A stretch of DNA of 64,000 bases from Celeribacter sp. PS-C1 (GTDB taxonomy: Bacteria; Pseudomonadota; Alphaproteobacteria; Rhodobacterales; Rhodobacteraceae), in the NCBI RefSeq assembly GCF_019429625.1, contig NZ_JAHXRW010000009.1:115157-179156 (forward strand), read 5' to 3'. The position numbers and the translations under genes are program-made. This document shows, one piece after another, positions 36,383-45,533 of the stretch; position 1 is the first letter of the stretch; each line of letters starts with the position of its first letter. Below the pieces are notes generated by a model. That model made no database searches, was not told where the DNA came from, and worked only from the letters and a program-made list of their open reading frames with translations.

Positions 36383-36645
36383 CGCTTGTTCTCCAATTTG
36401 CTCGTGGTTTTGTCCACGAAGGTTTCAACTGCCTCAGAGCTCCGCGTCTTCGATCGGGTCCATAGATATGCCCGCCGGAGGGTTCAGGTCGTCTTTGCTT
36501 TGTTCAATCTGCCGAGGCCGTGGTGGACAGAGAAGAAACCGTCCGGCCAATAGCAAAAAGGTCTGTGCGCCGAATCCCGGTGCCAGACGGGCGGTGTATA
36601 GGCGCTCAAAGCCCATGTGGCAAGGGGTTCAGTGCGGTTTTCGCC

Positions 36646-37140
36646 TCAGTCAGCTGTGCCCGATTTTGGCCCTAGGATCAGTGCATAAACGAGGGCACCC
36701 AGCACCCCGCCAATGGCCGCGCCGACAGCACAAGACAGGATCATCGCAGGGATCGTGATGACGGACAAGGCGATCATCATGCCGACCACTTCTGCGAAGC
36801 CGCCGGGACCTGTGTAGGTCATCGCCTGAAACAGGGATATGCCCTGCACAACGGCTGTCCCGGCCCATGATCCCAAAGAGATCAAGACCATTTTGCTAAA
36901 GTCGTTCGGTGTGGTTGTCAGTGTCTTTTTCAGTCGCCATGCGACAAGGGTCGCGAGAGCGAAGAAGGGCATATTGGCCCAGATCGCAAAGGGGAGGAGT
37001 AATTTGATGCCCCGTTCAATGGACACAACGTCCACACCGCGTGCACTGAGAGTCTCGCGCGCGAGAATGCCGAGGCCGATTGTGAGGCCCAGCCCCGACA
37101 ACCATATTCCGTGCACGACCATCTGTCTCGATAGACGCAT
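36646..37140 (-). CDS. Four-helix inner-membrane protein of unknown function
   Basis: A 164-residue protein with four hydrophobic segments (about residues 8-26, 45-66, 85-105 and 112-155) and a Gly/Ala-rich end. GGGAGAG precedes the ATG at 37140. I do not recognise a family. It lies on the same strand between trmD (68 bp upstream) and rplS (263 bp downstream). The space after it shows only a weak 60-codon frame with no support. Confidence 0.65.
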   Translation of the reverse strand: MRLSRQMVVHGIWLSGLGLTIGLGILARETLSARGVDVVSIERGIKLLLPFAIWANMPFFALATLVAWRLKKTLTTTPNDFSKMVLISLGSWAGTAVVQGISLFQAMTYTGPGGFAEVVGMMIALSVITIPAMILSCAVGAAIGGVLGALVYALILGPKSGTAD

Positions 37141-37208
37141 AACATACTCTCCCTTTACCCTATTCTATCATAGGAGAGGGGACAGAACCTTGATCCTGAC
37201 CGGGAGCG

Positions 37209-38045
37209 TCAGTCTTTCGACTTTTCCGCCTCATAGGCCTCCCACATATCGGGGCGACGGTCGCGGGTGATTTTTTCAGCCATTTTGTGACGCCATTCGG
37301 CGATCTTTCCATGGTGGCCGGACATGAGAACCTCGGGAATCGCCATCCCACGCCATTCGGCGGGGCGGGTGAATTGCGGGTGCTCCAAAAGCCCGTTTGA
37401 ATGGCTCTCTTCTTCGATGCTTTCCGCATTGCCCAAGACCCCGGGCAAAAGGCGCACGGTGGCGTCGATCATCGCCTGCGCCGCGATCTCGCCGCCGGTG
37501 AGGACGAAATCGCCAAGGCTGACTTCCTCGATCCCGTAGTGAAACAGCACGCGGTCATCGACGCCCTCGAACCGGCCACAGATCATCGTGATGCCACGCG
37601 CCTCGGACCATCGTTTCGCGGTCGCTTGGTCGAACCGTTTGCCGCGCGGCGACAGATAGACCATAGGCCACTCGCGACGATCCGGCGGGGTGCCGTTCAT
37701 CGCGAAATCAATCGCGTTGCCCATCACGTCGGGGCGGATCACCATGCCCGCGCCACCGCCTGCAGGGGTGTCATCGACATTCTTGTGCTTGCCCTCACCG
37801 AACTCACGCAGGTGGATTTGTTCGAGCTGCCATTTGCCGTCCTGCAGGGCCTTGCCGGTCAGGCTTTCGCCCAAAACGCCGGGAAAGGCCTCGGGGAACA
37901 GCGTGATCACCTTGGCCTTCCAGACGCCGACGAGATCGGGCGTGTTTGTCATCAACTCGCGCGGGCGCAGCGTCGGGCGCACGGCGAGGCGGCCATGGGA
38001 TTTGGCAGGCGCTTCCTCTGCGGGTGTGTCGTCCATATCGCTCAT
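37209..38045 (-). CDS. trmD: tRNA (guanine-N1)-methyltransferase TrmD
   Basis: A 278-residue SPOUT methyltransferase making m1G37 in tRNAs read at CNN codons, which prevents frameshifting. Knot motifs are visible as [23 protein letters not shown] and [11 protein letters not shown], followed by [16 protein letters not shown]. The first 40 residues are an extension beyond the usual start ([15 protein letters not shown]). Its ATG overlaps the rimM stop by 4 bp; an internal ATG (LMTNTPD) could be an alternative start. Confidence 0.95.
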   Translation of the reverse strand: MSDMDDTPAEEAPAKSHGRLAVRPTLRPRELMTNTPDLVGVWKAKVITLFPEAFPGVLGESLTGKALQDGKWQLEQIHLREFGEGKHKNVDDTPAGGGAGMVIRPDVMGNAIDFAMNGTPPDRREWPMVYLSPRGKRFDQATAKRWSEARGITMICGRFEGVDDRVLFHYGIEEVSLGDFVLTGGEIAAQAMIDATVRLLPGVLGNAESIEEESHSNGLLEHPQFTRPAEWRGMAIPEVLMSGHHGKIAEWRHKMAEKITRDRRPDMWEAYEAEKSKD

Positions 38046-38551
38046 TCGAACAGCCCCTCGGGCGGGTCGGCGATGATGCGTCCGGCGGCCAAATCGACCG
38101 TTGGCACATTGGCCATGGTGAAGGGCAAAAGCACCGGCGCCTTGAGCCCCGACCCATGTACTTCCAACAGATCGCCCGCGCCGTGGTTGAGCACATTGCG
38201 GACCTGCCCAAGCTCGGTGCCGCCGGTGTCCAGTACGGTGAGGCCAATCAGATCGGCGTGGTAATATTCGTCATCGGGCAGCGAGGGCAGCGCGTCGCGG
38301 TCCGCAAACAGCGTCACGCCCTTGAGCGCATCGGCCTCTTCTTTGCTGTCCACACCTTCGATCTCGGCGGCAAAGCCGTTCTTGATCGCGCGGGTCAGCG
38401 TCAATTCGAAGGTCTGCGTGCCGTCTTCCGAGGTCAAAGGCGCGTAGTCGCCGATGGCTTCGGGGTCAGAGCAAAAGCTTTTGATACGCACTTCGCCATG
38501 AACGCCAAAGGCGCCCGCGATGGCTCCGACGATGATCCGCGTGTCACTCAT
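38042..38551 (-). CDS. rimM: 16S rRNA processing protein RimM
   Basis: A 169-residue RimM with an N-terminal RimM domain ([21 protein letters not shown]) and a C-terminal PRC barrel ([18 protein letters not shown]). It assists maturation of the 30S head near S19. Coupled to trmD by a 4-bp overlap. Usually this pair follows rpsP directly; here bluB and hairpins intervene. Confidence 0.94.
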   Translation of the reverse strand: MSDTRIIVGAIAGAFGVHGEVRIKSFCSDPEAIGDYAPLTSEDGTQTFELTLTRAIKNGFAAEIEGVDSKEEADALKGVTLFADRDALPSLPDDEYYHADLIGLTVLDTGGTELGQVRNVLNHGAGDLLEVHGSGLKAPVLLPFTMANVPTVDLAAGRIIADPPEGLFE

Positions 38552-38605
38552 GTTTGGCTCGCTGTTTGGGTTTTGAGACGGGTTGCGCCAACCTAAAGCG
38601 TTTTA

Positions 38606-38628
38606 AGGCGGGTTTGAAGCACCCGCCT
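38606..38628 (-). terminator. Weak hairpin after bluB
   Basis: AGGCGGGT/ACCCGCCT, an 8-bp stem between bluB and rimM. The bases after it on the minus strand are only TTAAAA, so termination is likely partial. Confidence 0.4.
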
Positions 38629-38658
38629 GACGCAAAATTGCAGGTCTTTGCGCAGAAG

Positions 38659-39306
38659 TTAGCGTGCGAGAAGTTCAAGTTCTGCCGTGCGCGTCTCATA
38701 GCCGCGGGTTTGCAGGTCCGGCTCGGTGCTGTCTGCGGTCGGGTAACCGATGCAGAGATAGCCCACCAGCTTCCAGCTTTGCGCGATGTCGAGATCGGCC
38801 TGAAGCTGCGCCGGATCAAAGCGCGAGACCCATCCCATGCCGATGCCCTCGACCCGCAGCGCAAGCCAGAATTGCATGATCGCGGCAGCGACGGAATAGT
38901 CCAGCACCTGTGGGATGGAAGAGAGATCAAGCATATGTCCTTCGGTCGCGGCACTGTCGCTGAACACCGCGTATTGCACCGGCGCGGCCTCGAGGCCCTT
39001 CAGCTTTTGCGTGGCAAAGCCTTGCGCGGTTTCACCGTCCGCACCCGACAGGGCGCTGGCGTTGAAATTTTTGAAATTCTCTAAGACAGCCTTGCGAGCG
39101 CCGTTGCTTTTGATGTCAACGAGACGCCAAGGCTGGGTCAGGCTGACAGAGGGCGCAAGTTTGAACGCGTCGAGACAACGCTCGAGTGCGGCGGGGTCCA
39201 CGGGCGTGTCCTGAAAGCTGCGCACATCGCGGCGCCAACGCATGAGTTCGGAAAAATCTTTACGAAAAGCGGCAGAAAACTGTCCGATTGCAGCGGTGTT
39301 GGTCAT
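38659..39306 (-). CDS. bluB: BluB-family nitroreductase (5,6-dimethylbenzimidazole synthase)
   Basis: A 215-residue flavin enzyme of the nitroreductase fold. BluB landmarks are present: WRRDVRSF (D27, the position needed for catalysis), APSVSLTQPWRLV, YSVAAAIMQFWLALRVEGIG and GWVSRF. BluB splits reduced FMN with oxygen to make the lower ligand of vitamin B12. No other cobalamin gene is nearby; it sits between rpsP and rimM. A general nitroreductase is the alternative, but the motifs favour BluB. Confidence 0.75.
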   Translation of the reverse strand: MTNTAAIGQFSAAFRKDFSELMRWRRDVRSFQDTPVDPAALERCLDAFKLAPSVSLTQPWRLVDIKSNGARKAVLENFKNFNASALSGADGETAQGFATQKLKGLEAAPVQYAVFSDSAATEGHMLDLSSIPQVLDYSVAAAIMQFWLALRVEGIGMGWVSRFDPAQLQADLDIAQSWKLVGYLCIGYPTADSTEPDLQTRGYETRTAELELLAR

Positions 39307-39430
39307 CTTCGATCCCTTGGGAGTGCTCAGATATGGCGGTGGCGTAACGGGTTGATTTGGGGGGTCATTTTAGACCCTGCGCAAATGTAGGACGCAGCCG
39401 TGTTTTATTGCTCAAAGGCAACGAGGAAAA

Positions 39431-39465
39431 GAGAAAAGCGCAGATGGGCGGGCCATCTGCGCTCT
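39431..39465 (-). terminator. rpsP terminator
   Basis: GCGCAGATGG/CCATCTGCGC (39438-39447, 39453-39462) followed on the minus strand by TTTTCTC. It ends the ffh-rpsP transcript before bluB. Confidence 0.8.
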
Positions 39466-39505
39466 CATGTGAGTGTGCTCACACGGAAGAATATTCCGGG
39501 TGTGC

Positions 39506-39892
39506 TTACTCTTCAGCGGCTTCTTCAGCCGGAGCAGCAGCAGCTTCAGCGGCCTCGGCAGCTTTTGCAGCTTTCTCTTCAGCGCGGTCCTGAGCTTTTT
39601 TGCCCGGAACGGCTTTCTTCGGGTTGTTGCGCTCTTTTTTCGCGAGCACGCCAGCAGCTTCGAGCATGCGGGAAACGCGGTCGGTCGGCTGGGCGCCTTG
39701 GCCGAGCCAGTATTGCACGCGCTCCAGATCCATTTTCACGCGCTCTTCGCTGTCTTTCGCCAGGAGCGGGTTGTAGGTGCCCAGTTTCTCGATGAAGCGG
39801 CCATCACGCGGCATGCGGGAATCTGCGGCAACGATGCTGTAGAAGGGGCGTTTTTTGGAACCGCCGCGGGCGAGACGAATTTTCATAGCCAT
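39506..39892 (-). CDS. rpsP: 30S ribosomal protein S16
   Basis: A 128-residue S16 beginning [21 protein letters not shown]. The conserved core ends near residue 80. The last 45 residues are a Lys/Ala/Glu-rich tail ([22 protein letters not shown]), common in alphaproteobacteria. It follows the chorismate mutase gene by 49 bp. Confidence 0.96.
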   Translation of the reverse strand: MAMKIRLARGGSKKRPFYSIVAADSRMPRDGRFIEKLGTYNPLLAKDSEERVKMDLERVQYWLGQGAQPTDRVSRMLEAAGVLAKKERNNPKKAVPGKKAQDRAEEKAAKAAEAAEAAAAPAEEAAEE

Positions 39893-39941
39893 GATGTGTT
39901 TCTCCTAAGTCTGACTATTGAGCCAAGGTCCGGGTAAGGCC

Positions 39942-40241
39942 TTAGCAATCCTGGTGTTTTTCGTGGTGGTGAATGACTTCCTGAATGATGAATTTCAGGA
40001 ACTCTTTTGCGAATTCCGGATCGAGATCTGCCGCAACGGCGAGCTCTTCGAGCCGGGCAATCTGTTTTTCTTCGCGCGCCGGGTCCGACGGCGGAAGATC
40101 GTGGGCGGCCTTGAGTTTCCCCACGGCCTGCGTGTGTTTGAACCGCTCGCCCAGTGTGTAGACGAGGATCGCGTCCAGACGGTCGATGCTTTCGCGGTGC
40201 TCCTTGAGCACCTCTTGGGCGCGGATTTGGGTCTCGTTCAT
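39942..40241 (-). CDS. Chorismate mutase (AroQ type)
   Basis: A 99-residue all-helical chorismate mutase, converting chorismate to prephenate for Phe/Tyr synthesis. The family pattern is clear: a first helix EHRESIDRLDAILVYTLGER with the active-site Arg, HTQAVGKLKAAHDLPP with a Lys, and AREEKQIARLEELA. ATG at 40241 overlaps the GNAT stop by 4 bp. It belongs to the ffh-GNAT-mutase-rpsP run. Confidence 0.9.
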   Translation of the reverse strand: MNETQIRAQEVLKEHRESIDRLDAILVYTLGERFKHTQAVGKLKAAHDLPPSDPAREEKQIARLEELAVAADLDPEFAKEFLKFIIQEVIHHHEKHQDC

Positions 40242-40780
40242 GCGTAGGCCTCCATACCGCCGTCTTGCAGCGCTTCGGGTGTCGGATGACGGTAGACGAG
40301 GCAGTCTTCCCCGTCCGGGGTCTCCGCCATCTCGTCGCATTCGGCCCCCATGCGTTCGGCCAAAGCGACCGAGCGGGTGTTTGCCGCATCGATGTAGGAC
40401 ACAAGCGTGTCACGCCCCATCTCGACATAGGCGTAATCGCGGGCGGCCGTGGCGGCCTCGAACGCGTAACCTTGGCCCTCGAAGCCCTCGACCACGAACC
40501 AGCCCAGTTCAAGTTCGGGGAAGTGTGGCGGTTTGTTCAGCGCGACCTGGCCGACGAAAGCGCCATCGTCCAGACGTTCAACGCCCCAGGCACCATGCCC
40601 GAAAAGCTGCCATTGTGCCACGTCACCACAGAACGCAAACCATGCCTGACGCCGCGTGAGCGGGCCGTGCATGTAGCGCGAGCGGTCAGAGGCAAACATG
40701 TCGGCGAAGGCGTTGAAATCCGCCTCGACATGGCCGCGCAACCGCAGGCGCTGGGTTTCTATGGTGGGGGCGAGGGTCAT
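40238..40780 (-). CDS. GNAT-family N-acetyltransferase
   Basis: A 180-residue protein of the RimJ/RimL-like GNAT group: ETQRLRLRGHVEADF at the start, LELGWFVVEGFEGQGYAFEA (acetyl-CoA loop) and IDAANTRSVALAERMGAE. It transfers acetyl from acetyl-CoA to an amine; the target (protein N-terminus or small molecule) is unknown. ATG at 40780 starts one base after the ffh stop, indicating coupling. Confidence 0.87.
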   Translation of the reverse strand: MTLAPTIETQRLRLRGHVEADFNAFADMFASDRSRYMHGPLTRRQAWFAFCGDVAQWQLFGHGAWGVERLDDGAFVGQVALNKPPHFPELELGWFVVEGFEGQGYAFEAATAARDYAYVEMGRDTLVSYIDAANTRSVALAERMGAECDEMAETPDGEDCLVYRHPTPEALQDGGMEAYA

Positions 40781-40781
40781 A

Positions 40782-42296
40782 TTATTTCTTCTTCCCGAAG
40801 CCCGACAGACCCGGCGGCAAGGACGCGCCGCCCAGACCCGGCAGGCCACCAAGTCCACCCATGCCTTTGGGCATCGCGCCACCCAAAGCTTTGGTCGCCT
40901 CGGCCATTTTCGCGGGATCCATGTCCTCAAGACCTTGCGGACCGCCTTTGCCCAACATGCCTTTCAGCGCCTGTTTGAACATGCCGCCCTTCATCTTGCT
41001 CATCTTTTTCATCGCATCCGACATCTGGCGGTGCATCTTGATAAGCTGATTGAGCTCAGAAACCTCAAGACCCGCGCCTGCCGCGATGCGTTTCTTGCGC
41101 GAGGCTTGCAAAAGCTGCGGGTTGGCGCGCTCTTTCTTGGTCATCGAGTTGATCAGCGCGACCTGACGTTTGAAAACGCTGTCGTCAAAGCCGCTTTCCT
41201 TGATCTGGGAGGCGGCTTTTTTCATGCCCGGCATCATGCCCATGATCGATTCCATGCCGCCCATTTTCTGCATCTGCTCGAGCTGCATCTTCATGTCGTT
41301 CATGTTGAACCGACCCTTGGCAAAGCGGCGGGCCATCTTTTCGGCCTGCTCGGCCTCGATGGTTTCCTGTGCTTTCTCGACGAGGGCCACGATGTCGCCC
41401 ATGCCAAGGATACGGCCCGCGACGCGGTCCGGGTGGAACTCTTCAAGAGCGTCCATCTTTTCGCCAAGGCCGACGAATTTGATCGGCTTGCCGGTGACCG
41501 CGCGCATGGAAAGCGCCGCACCACCGCGACCGTCGCCGTCCATCCGGGTCAGCACGACGCCGGAGATGCCGATGCGACCATCAAAGTTCTCGGCGGTGTG
41601 CACGGCGTCCTGACCGGTCAGACCGTCCACCACCAACAGCGTCTCGCGCGGCGAGGTGATTTGTTTGACCTCCTCGACCTCGGCCATCAACGCATCGTCG
41701 ATGGACAGACGACCGGCGGTGTCGAGCATGTAGACGTCATAGCCGGCCATCGCGGCCTGCTGTTTCGCACGTTTGGCGATGTCGGCGGGGCTTTGACCCG
41801 GCACGATCGGAAGCGTGTCGACGCCGATCTGTTCGCCCAAGACCTTGAGCTGGTCCATGGCGGCGGGGCGATAAACGTCGAGCGACGCCATCAGCACGCG
41901 CTTGCCATGTTTTTCCTTGAGGCGCTTCGCGAGTTTCGCTGTCGTCGTGGTTTTACCACCACCCTGCAGACCGACCATAAGGATCGGGGCGGGCGGGTTG
42001 TCGACCTTGAGAGACCCGATGTCGGCCTCGTCGCCTTGCAGCACATGCACCAGCTCGTCATGCACGATCTTGACGACCTGCTGACCCGGCGTGACGGATT
42101 TTGTCACGGCTTGGCCGGTGGCTTTCTCGGTCACCGCCTTGACGAAGTCGCGGGCAACCGGCAGCGAAACGTCGGCCTCCAGAAGGGCAACACGCACTTC
42201 GCGCAGCGCGGTTTTCACATCGTCTTCGGACAGGGCACCTTGTTTGGTGAGCTTGTCGAAGACGCCTGAGAGGCGGTCGGACAGATTTTCAAACAT
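40782..42296 (-). CDS. ffh: Signal recognition particle protein Ffh
   Basis: A 504-residue SRP54-type GTPase. The N domain is followed by the G domain with LQGGGKTTTTAKLAKRL (P-loop), DVYRPAAMDQL, DTAGRL and TRMDGDGRGG. The M domain is Met-rich (KGRFNMNDMKMQLEQMQKM) and binds the signal peptide and 4.5S RNA. The Gly/Pro/Leu-rich tail is typical. ATG at 42296 follows AAAGGAG. I found no 4.5S RNA gene nearby. Confidence 0.96.
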   Translation of the reverse strand: MFENLSDRLSGVFDKLTKQGALSEDDVKTALREVRVALLEADVSLPVARDFVKAVTEKATGQAVTKSVTPGQQVVKIVHDELVHVLQGDEADIGSLKVDNPPAPILMVGLQGGGKTTTTAKLAKRLKEKHGKRVLMASLDVYRPAAMDQLKVLGEQIGVDTLPIVPGQSPADIAKRAKQQAAMAGYDVYMLDTAGRLSIDDALMAEVEEVKQITSPRETLLVVDGLTGQDAVHTAENFDGRIGISGVVLTRMDGDGRGGAALSMRAVTGKPIKFVGLGEKMDALEEFHPDRVAGRILGMGDIVALVEKAQETIEAEQAEKMARRFAKGRFNMNDMKMQLEQMQKMGGMESIMGMMPGMKKAASQIKESGFDDSVFKRQVALINSMTKKERANPQLLQASRKKRIAAGAGLEVSELNQLIKMHRQMSDAMKKMSKMKGGMFKQALKGMLGKGGPQGLEDMDPAKMAEATKALGGAMPKGMGGLGGLPGLGGASLPPGLSGFGKKK

Positions 42297-42617
42297 GGGC
42301 CGTTCTCCTTTAAAGGGGCCGTTGACGATATGCTCCATCTGGGGACGAAGCGGCGAATTTTACACCCCGAGCACCGCCAGCTCACACTGACAACGCGGCA
42401 AATGCACATTTGCCCCCGTGGGCGTATAACGCTGACGGGGGGCGATCCTGGCCTGTGGCCTGAGGACCGGAAGATGCACACTTCCGGGAAATTTGATCCG
42501 GTCTCTACGCGCGTGCGTATGCGGAGTCAAGACAAAGCGCATATGGCCGACTGGATTGCGGGGTCTGTTGCGCTACACTCCTTATGAGCCCGTTTATGAA
42601 CCCGGTGGGAGGGACGG
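42297..42617. other. 321-bp divergent intergenic region
   Basis: Between ffh (minus) and a glycosyltransferase-like gene (plus). It must hold both promoters. It contains two hairpins with a common ATGCACA centre (listed separately). I see no tRNA, SRP RNA or credible open reading frame. Confidence 0.5.
42397..42487. repeat. Two hairpins sharing an ATGCACA centre
   Basis: GGCAAATGCACATTTGCC (42397-42414) has 8-bp arms around CA. The second, with CCGGAAG/CTTCCGG arms (42467-42473, 42481-42487), has loop ATGCACA. The arms differ in sequence but both pair, while the centre is constant, which suggests selection on a structure. They could be protein-binding sites or RNA hairpins in the leader of ffh or the plus-strand gene. 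Confidence 0.4.
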
Positions 42618-43457
42618 ATGCAAGACCTACAGCCTGCGATTTCTGAACAGGACGGCCTGACCTGCGGTGTGCTCTATGTGGCGGGCGGCGAGGATTATGT
42701 CGATCTGGCCATTCAATCGGCGCGCTCTTTGCGCGACCATGAACCCGGAATTGCCATCGATCTGGTGACGGACCTGCCGGAAAACCTGCCCTCCGGGCTG
42801 TTTGATCGGGTCACCGCCAGCTACGACATGCACCCGCGCGAGAAACTCCGCGCCATGCCCGCGAGCCGGTTCGAGCGCACGCTTTACGTCGATAGTGACA
42901 CGCTCTTTGTAGCGCCTCTGGGCGATCTCTTCGGGATTCTCGACCGCTTCGAATGTGCGCTCTGCCATGATGTGCGCCGCGACTGGGCGCTTATTCGGCA
43001 GGGCCGGGATCACACCACGCCCTACGCCTTTCCTCAGCACAATTCCGGCGTCTTCCTCTATCGCAACAGCCCCGAGATGCTGGACTTTCTCAATGACTGG
43101 GCCGAGAGATTCTTTGCCGACGACGACATTCATCGCGATCAGATCATCCTGAAGGACCTGCTCTGGGAAAGCGATCTGCGTTATTATGTCCTGCCGCCGG
43201 AGTTCAATCTGCGCCGGGTGACCATGCTCGATGCCTGGGAGCCTTTGGACGCCGTGCCGACCATCCTGCATTCGCATCGGTTTCAGGATCATATGCGTGG
43301 ACAGGGCGATGAGGCGCGCGGTGTCCGGATCGCAACCCTGGAAGCGCTTCTCAAGGTCGAGCGCGAAGCTCTGGCCGAAGAATGGGCCAAAGACGCGGAT
43401 TTGCCGGAGGCGGCGCGGGTCTGGGCCGAATTAAGAAACCGCTCCGCTGCAAAATAG
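42618..43457 (+). CDS. Glycosyltransferase-like (nucleotide-diphospho-sugar fold) protein
   Basis: A 279-residue soluble protein. The metal/nucleotide-sugar motif YVDSDTLF (DxD) is at about 90-97, preceded by SRFERTL. A later FPQHNSGVFLYRNSPEM and DDIHRDQIILKDLLW are also typical of GT-A fold transferases such as GT8. It likely adds a sugar to an unknown acceptor. It stands alone between ffh (divergent) and a LysR gene on the same strand. Confidence 0.72.
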   Translation: MQDLQPAISEQDGLTCGVLYVAGGEDYVDLAIQSARSLRDHEPGIAIDLVTDLPENLPSGLFDRVTASYDMHPREKLRAMPASRFERTLYVDSDTLFVAPLGDLFGILDRFECALCHDVRRDWALIRQGRDHTTPYAFPQHNSGVFLYRNSPEMLDFLNDWAERFFADDDIHRDQIILKDLLWESDLRYYVLPPEFNLRRVTMLDAWEPLDAVPTILHSHRFQDHMRGQGDEARGVRIATLEALLKVEREALAEEWAKDADLPEAARVWAELRNRSAAK

Positions 43458-43523
43458 CTTGTAATTCCGAACAGGTCTCACGATGATCGGCGCCAACCGT
43501 TCCCCTCTGCACATGAGGCCACT

Positions 43524-44417
43524 ATGTCCGTCGAAAATTGGGATGAGTTCCGCACCGCGTTTCAGGTCGCAAAAATGGGCACCGTCTCCGGCGCTGCTCA
43601 GGCGCTTGGCGTCCACCACGCCACCGTGATCCGCCACATTGATGCGCTCGAGGGCCGTCTGGGCGTCAAGCTGTTCCAGCGCCACGCCCGCGGCTACACG
43701 CCGACCGAGGCGGGGATCGACCTGTTGAAAGTGGCACAGACCACCGACGATCAATTCTCTCAACTCGTGTCCCGGATCAAAGGCCGGGGCGAAGAGGTGG
43801 TTGGCGAGTTGGTTGTGACCTCCTTGCCAGGGATGGGGCCGCTCTTGGCGCCGGTGCTGGCCGAGTTCCAGCGCGATCACCCCGGTCTCACCGTGCGCTA
43901 TCTCGCGGGCGAGCGGGTGTTTCGTCTTGAGTATGGCGAGGCCCATATCGCGATCCGGGGCGGCAAGCCGCCGCAGGAACCCGACAATGTGGTGCAGCCG
44001 TTTTATCGCCAAGGCTTCGGCCTTTACGCCCATCAAAGCTACATCGACGCTTTCGGGGCGCCGCAGGGCGAGGGCGAAGCGCTGGCGCATGAATTGCGCT
44101 TTGTCTCGCTTGATGATGTCAATTCCCGCGCGCCCTTCATGGTCTGGATGAACGATCATGTGCCTTCGGACCGGATCGTGTTCCGCACCTCCGATATGAC
44201 GGCGATGTCCGATGCGATCCTTGCGGGCGCAGGCGCGGGGTTCCTGCCGACGTGGATGGCGCATGACAATCCCGATCTGGTTCAGATCATGCCACCGCAA
44301 CCGGAATGGGAAAGCCAGAACTGGTTGGTGACCCATGTCGATTTGCACCGCACGCCAAAGGTTCAGTCCTTCCTGACCTTCCTGAAGGCGCGCGCGAAAG
44401 AATGGCCTCAGTCCTAA
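43524..44417 (+). CDS. LysR-family transcriptional regulator
   Basis: A 297-residue LysR protein. The N-terminal winged helix (FRTAFQVAKMGTVSGAAQALGVHHATVIRHIDALEGRLGVKLF) is clear and the effector domain follows from residue 90. The recognition helix with HHATVIRHI is typical of a LysR subgroup in this family. GAGG precedes the ATG at 43524. It probably regulates a neighbour, either the upstream transferase or the downstream DMT exporter; no operator is evident. Confidence 0.9.
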   Translation: MSVENWDEFRTAFQVAKMGTVSGAAQALGVHHATVIRHIDALEGRLGVKLFQRHARGYTPTEAGIDLLKVAQTTDDQFSQLVSRIKGRGEEVVGELVVTSLPGMGPLLAPVLAEFQRDHPGLTVRYLAGERVFRLEYGEAHIAIRGGKPPQEPDNVVQPFYRQGFGLYAHQSYIDAFGAPQGEGEALAHELRFVSLDDVNSRAPFMVWMNDHVPSDRIVFRTSDMTAMSDAILAGAGAGFLPTWMAHDNPDLVQIMPPQPEWESQNWLVTHVDLHRTPKVQSFLTFLKARAKEWPQS

Positions 44418-44550
44418 CTTTAGATCGGCGAATAGACGTCTGTTCTGACGGAATGCGCGGGGAGCCTGTGCGAAAGCGGCTCATGGACCTTGTCGGCGGC
44501 AGTCGCTAAAACACGCGCATTCGTTTGATTTTATGAGAGGACACGCCGCC

Positions 44551-45450
44551 GTGCCCCATATTGCTGCCGCCAAGGATCGCCGCAATGGCCATCTGGCGAT
44601 GCTCACCTTTTCCTGTCTCGTGGCCGGGTCGTTCTCTTTGGGCGCCATGGTTGCCAATGAGATCACGCCCTTGGCGCTCAACGGTGTGCGGTTCGTCGCG
44701 GCGGCTATTGTGATCGGTGTTTTGGCCATGGTCACGGGCGGCATCCCGCGCGAAGCGACGCGCCAGCCGTGGCGCTATCTCATCTTGGGCGGCATATTCG
44801 CGCTCTATTTTGTGATGATGTTCTTCGGCCTGAAAACCGCAGAGCCGGTCTCGGCCGCCGCTGTCTTTACGCTGACGCCGCTTCTCGCCGCGGGTTTCGG
44901 CTATATGATCATGCGTCAGATCACCACGCGCCGCATCGCCATCGCCCTGACCATCGGGGCCGTGGGGGCGCTTTGGGTGATTTTCCGGGCCGATATTCAG
45001 GCGGCTCTGGCCTTTCACGTCGGGCGGGGCGAGGCGATTTATTTCGTCGGCGTGGTGGCCCACGCGCTCTACACGCCGTTGGTGCCCCGTTTCCATCGTG
45101 GCGAACGCACATTGGTGTTCACGTTCTTCATCCTCGCCTCTGCCTCCATCGCGATTTTCCTCTTCGGATGGCGCGATGTGCTTGAGACCGATTGGGCGAA
45201 CCTGCCTGCGATCGTCTGGTTCACGCTGGGCTATATCACGATCTTCGCCACTACGATCACGGCCTCGCTTCTGGCCTATGCCTCCGTGCGGCTGGCGGCG
45301 GCCAAGGTCATGGCCTACACCTATCTCGTGCCTTCTTGGGTCATCATCTGGGAAATCGCGCTGGGCCACGGGACGCCGCCCGCCTTGGTCTTTGGCGGCA
45401 TCGGCCTGACGATCCTCGCGCTTTATTTGTTGCTCAAGCACGAAGCGTAA
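44551..45450 (+). CDS. DMT/EamA-family exporter
   Basis: A 299-residue protein with ten hydrophobic segments and two EamA repeats (CLVAGSFSLGAMVANEITPLALNGVRF... and VVAHALYTPLVPRFHRG...). Exporters of this family move amino acids, nucleobases or other metabolites. GTG at 44551 is preferred because AGAGGA lies before it; an ATG at 44533 has no ribosome site. Confidence 0.85.
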   Translation: MPHIAAAKDRRNGHLAMLTFSCLVAGSFSLGAMVANEITPLALNGVRFVAAAIVIGVLAMVTGGIPREATRQPWRYLILGGIFALYFVMMFFGLKTAEPVSAAAVFTLTPLLAAGFGYMIMRQITTRRIAIALTIGAVGALWVIFRADIQAALAFHVGRGEAIYFVGVVAHALYTPLVPRFHRGERTLVFTFFILASASIAIFLFGWRDVLETDWANLPAIVWFTLGYITIFATTITASLLAYASVRLAAAKVMAYTYLVPSWVIIWEIALGHGTPPALVFGGIGLTILALYLLLKHEA

Positions 45451-45533
45451 CGGTTTGACCTCCCGCAAATCAGCGGCCGTCTGTTTCTGGTATGCTGGAA
45501 GCAGTCTGAAAAGGCAGCTTGGAAGGAGGAGCC

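Noticed and set aside
36434..36616. 60-codon minus-strand frame between rplS and the membrane protein gene
   Set aside because: No ribosome site, no recognisable domain and no other support; likely chance.
42440..42500. 4.5S (SRP) RNA gene near ffh, because of GGACCGGAAG
   Set aside because: The conserved GGAGCAGCC tetraloop-side sequence and symmetric stem of 4.5S RNA are absent.
43431..44348. Long minus-strand open frame opposite the LysR gene
   Set aside because: Composition and lack of domains show it is the antisense shadow of the clear LysR coding frame.
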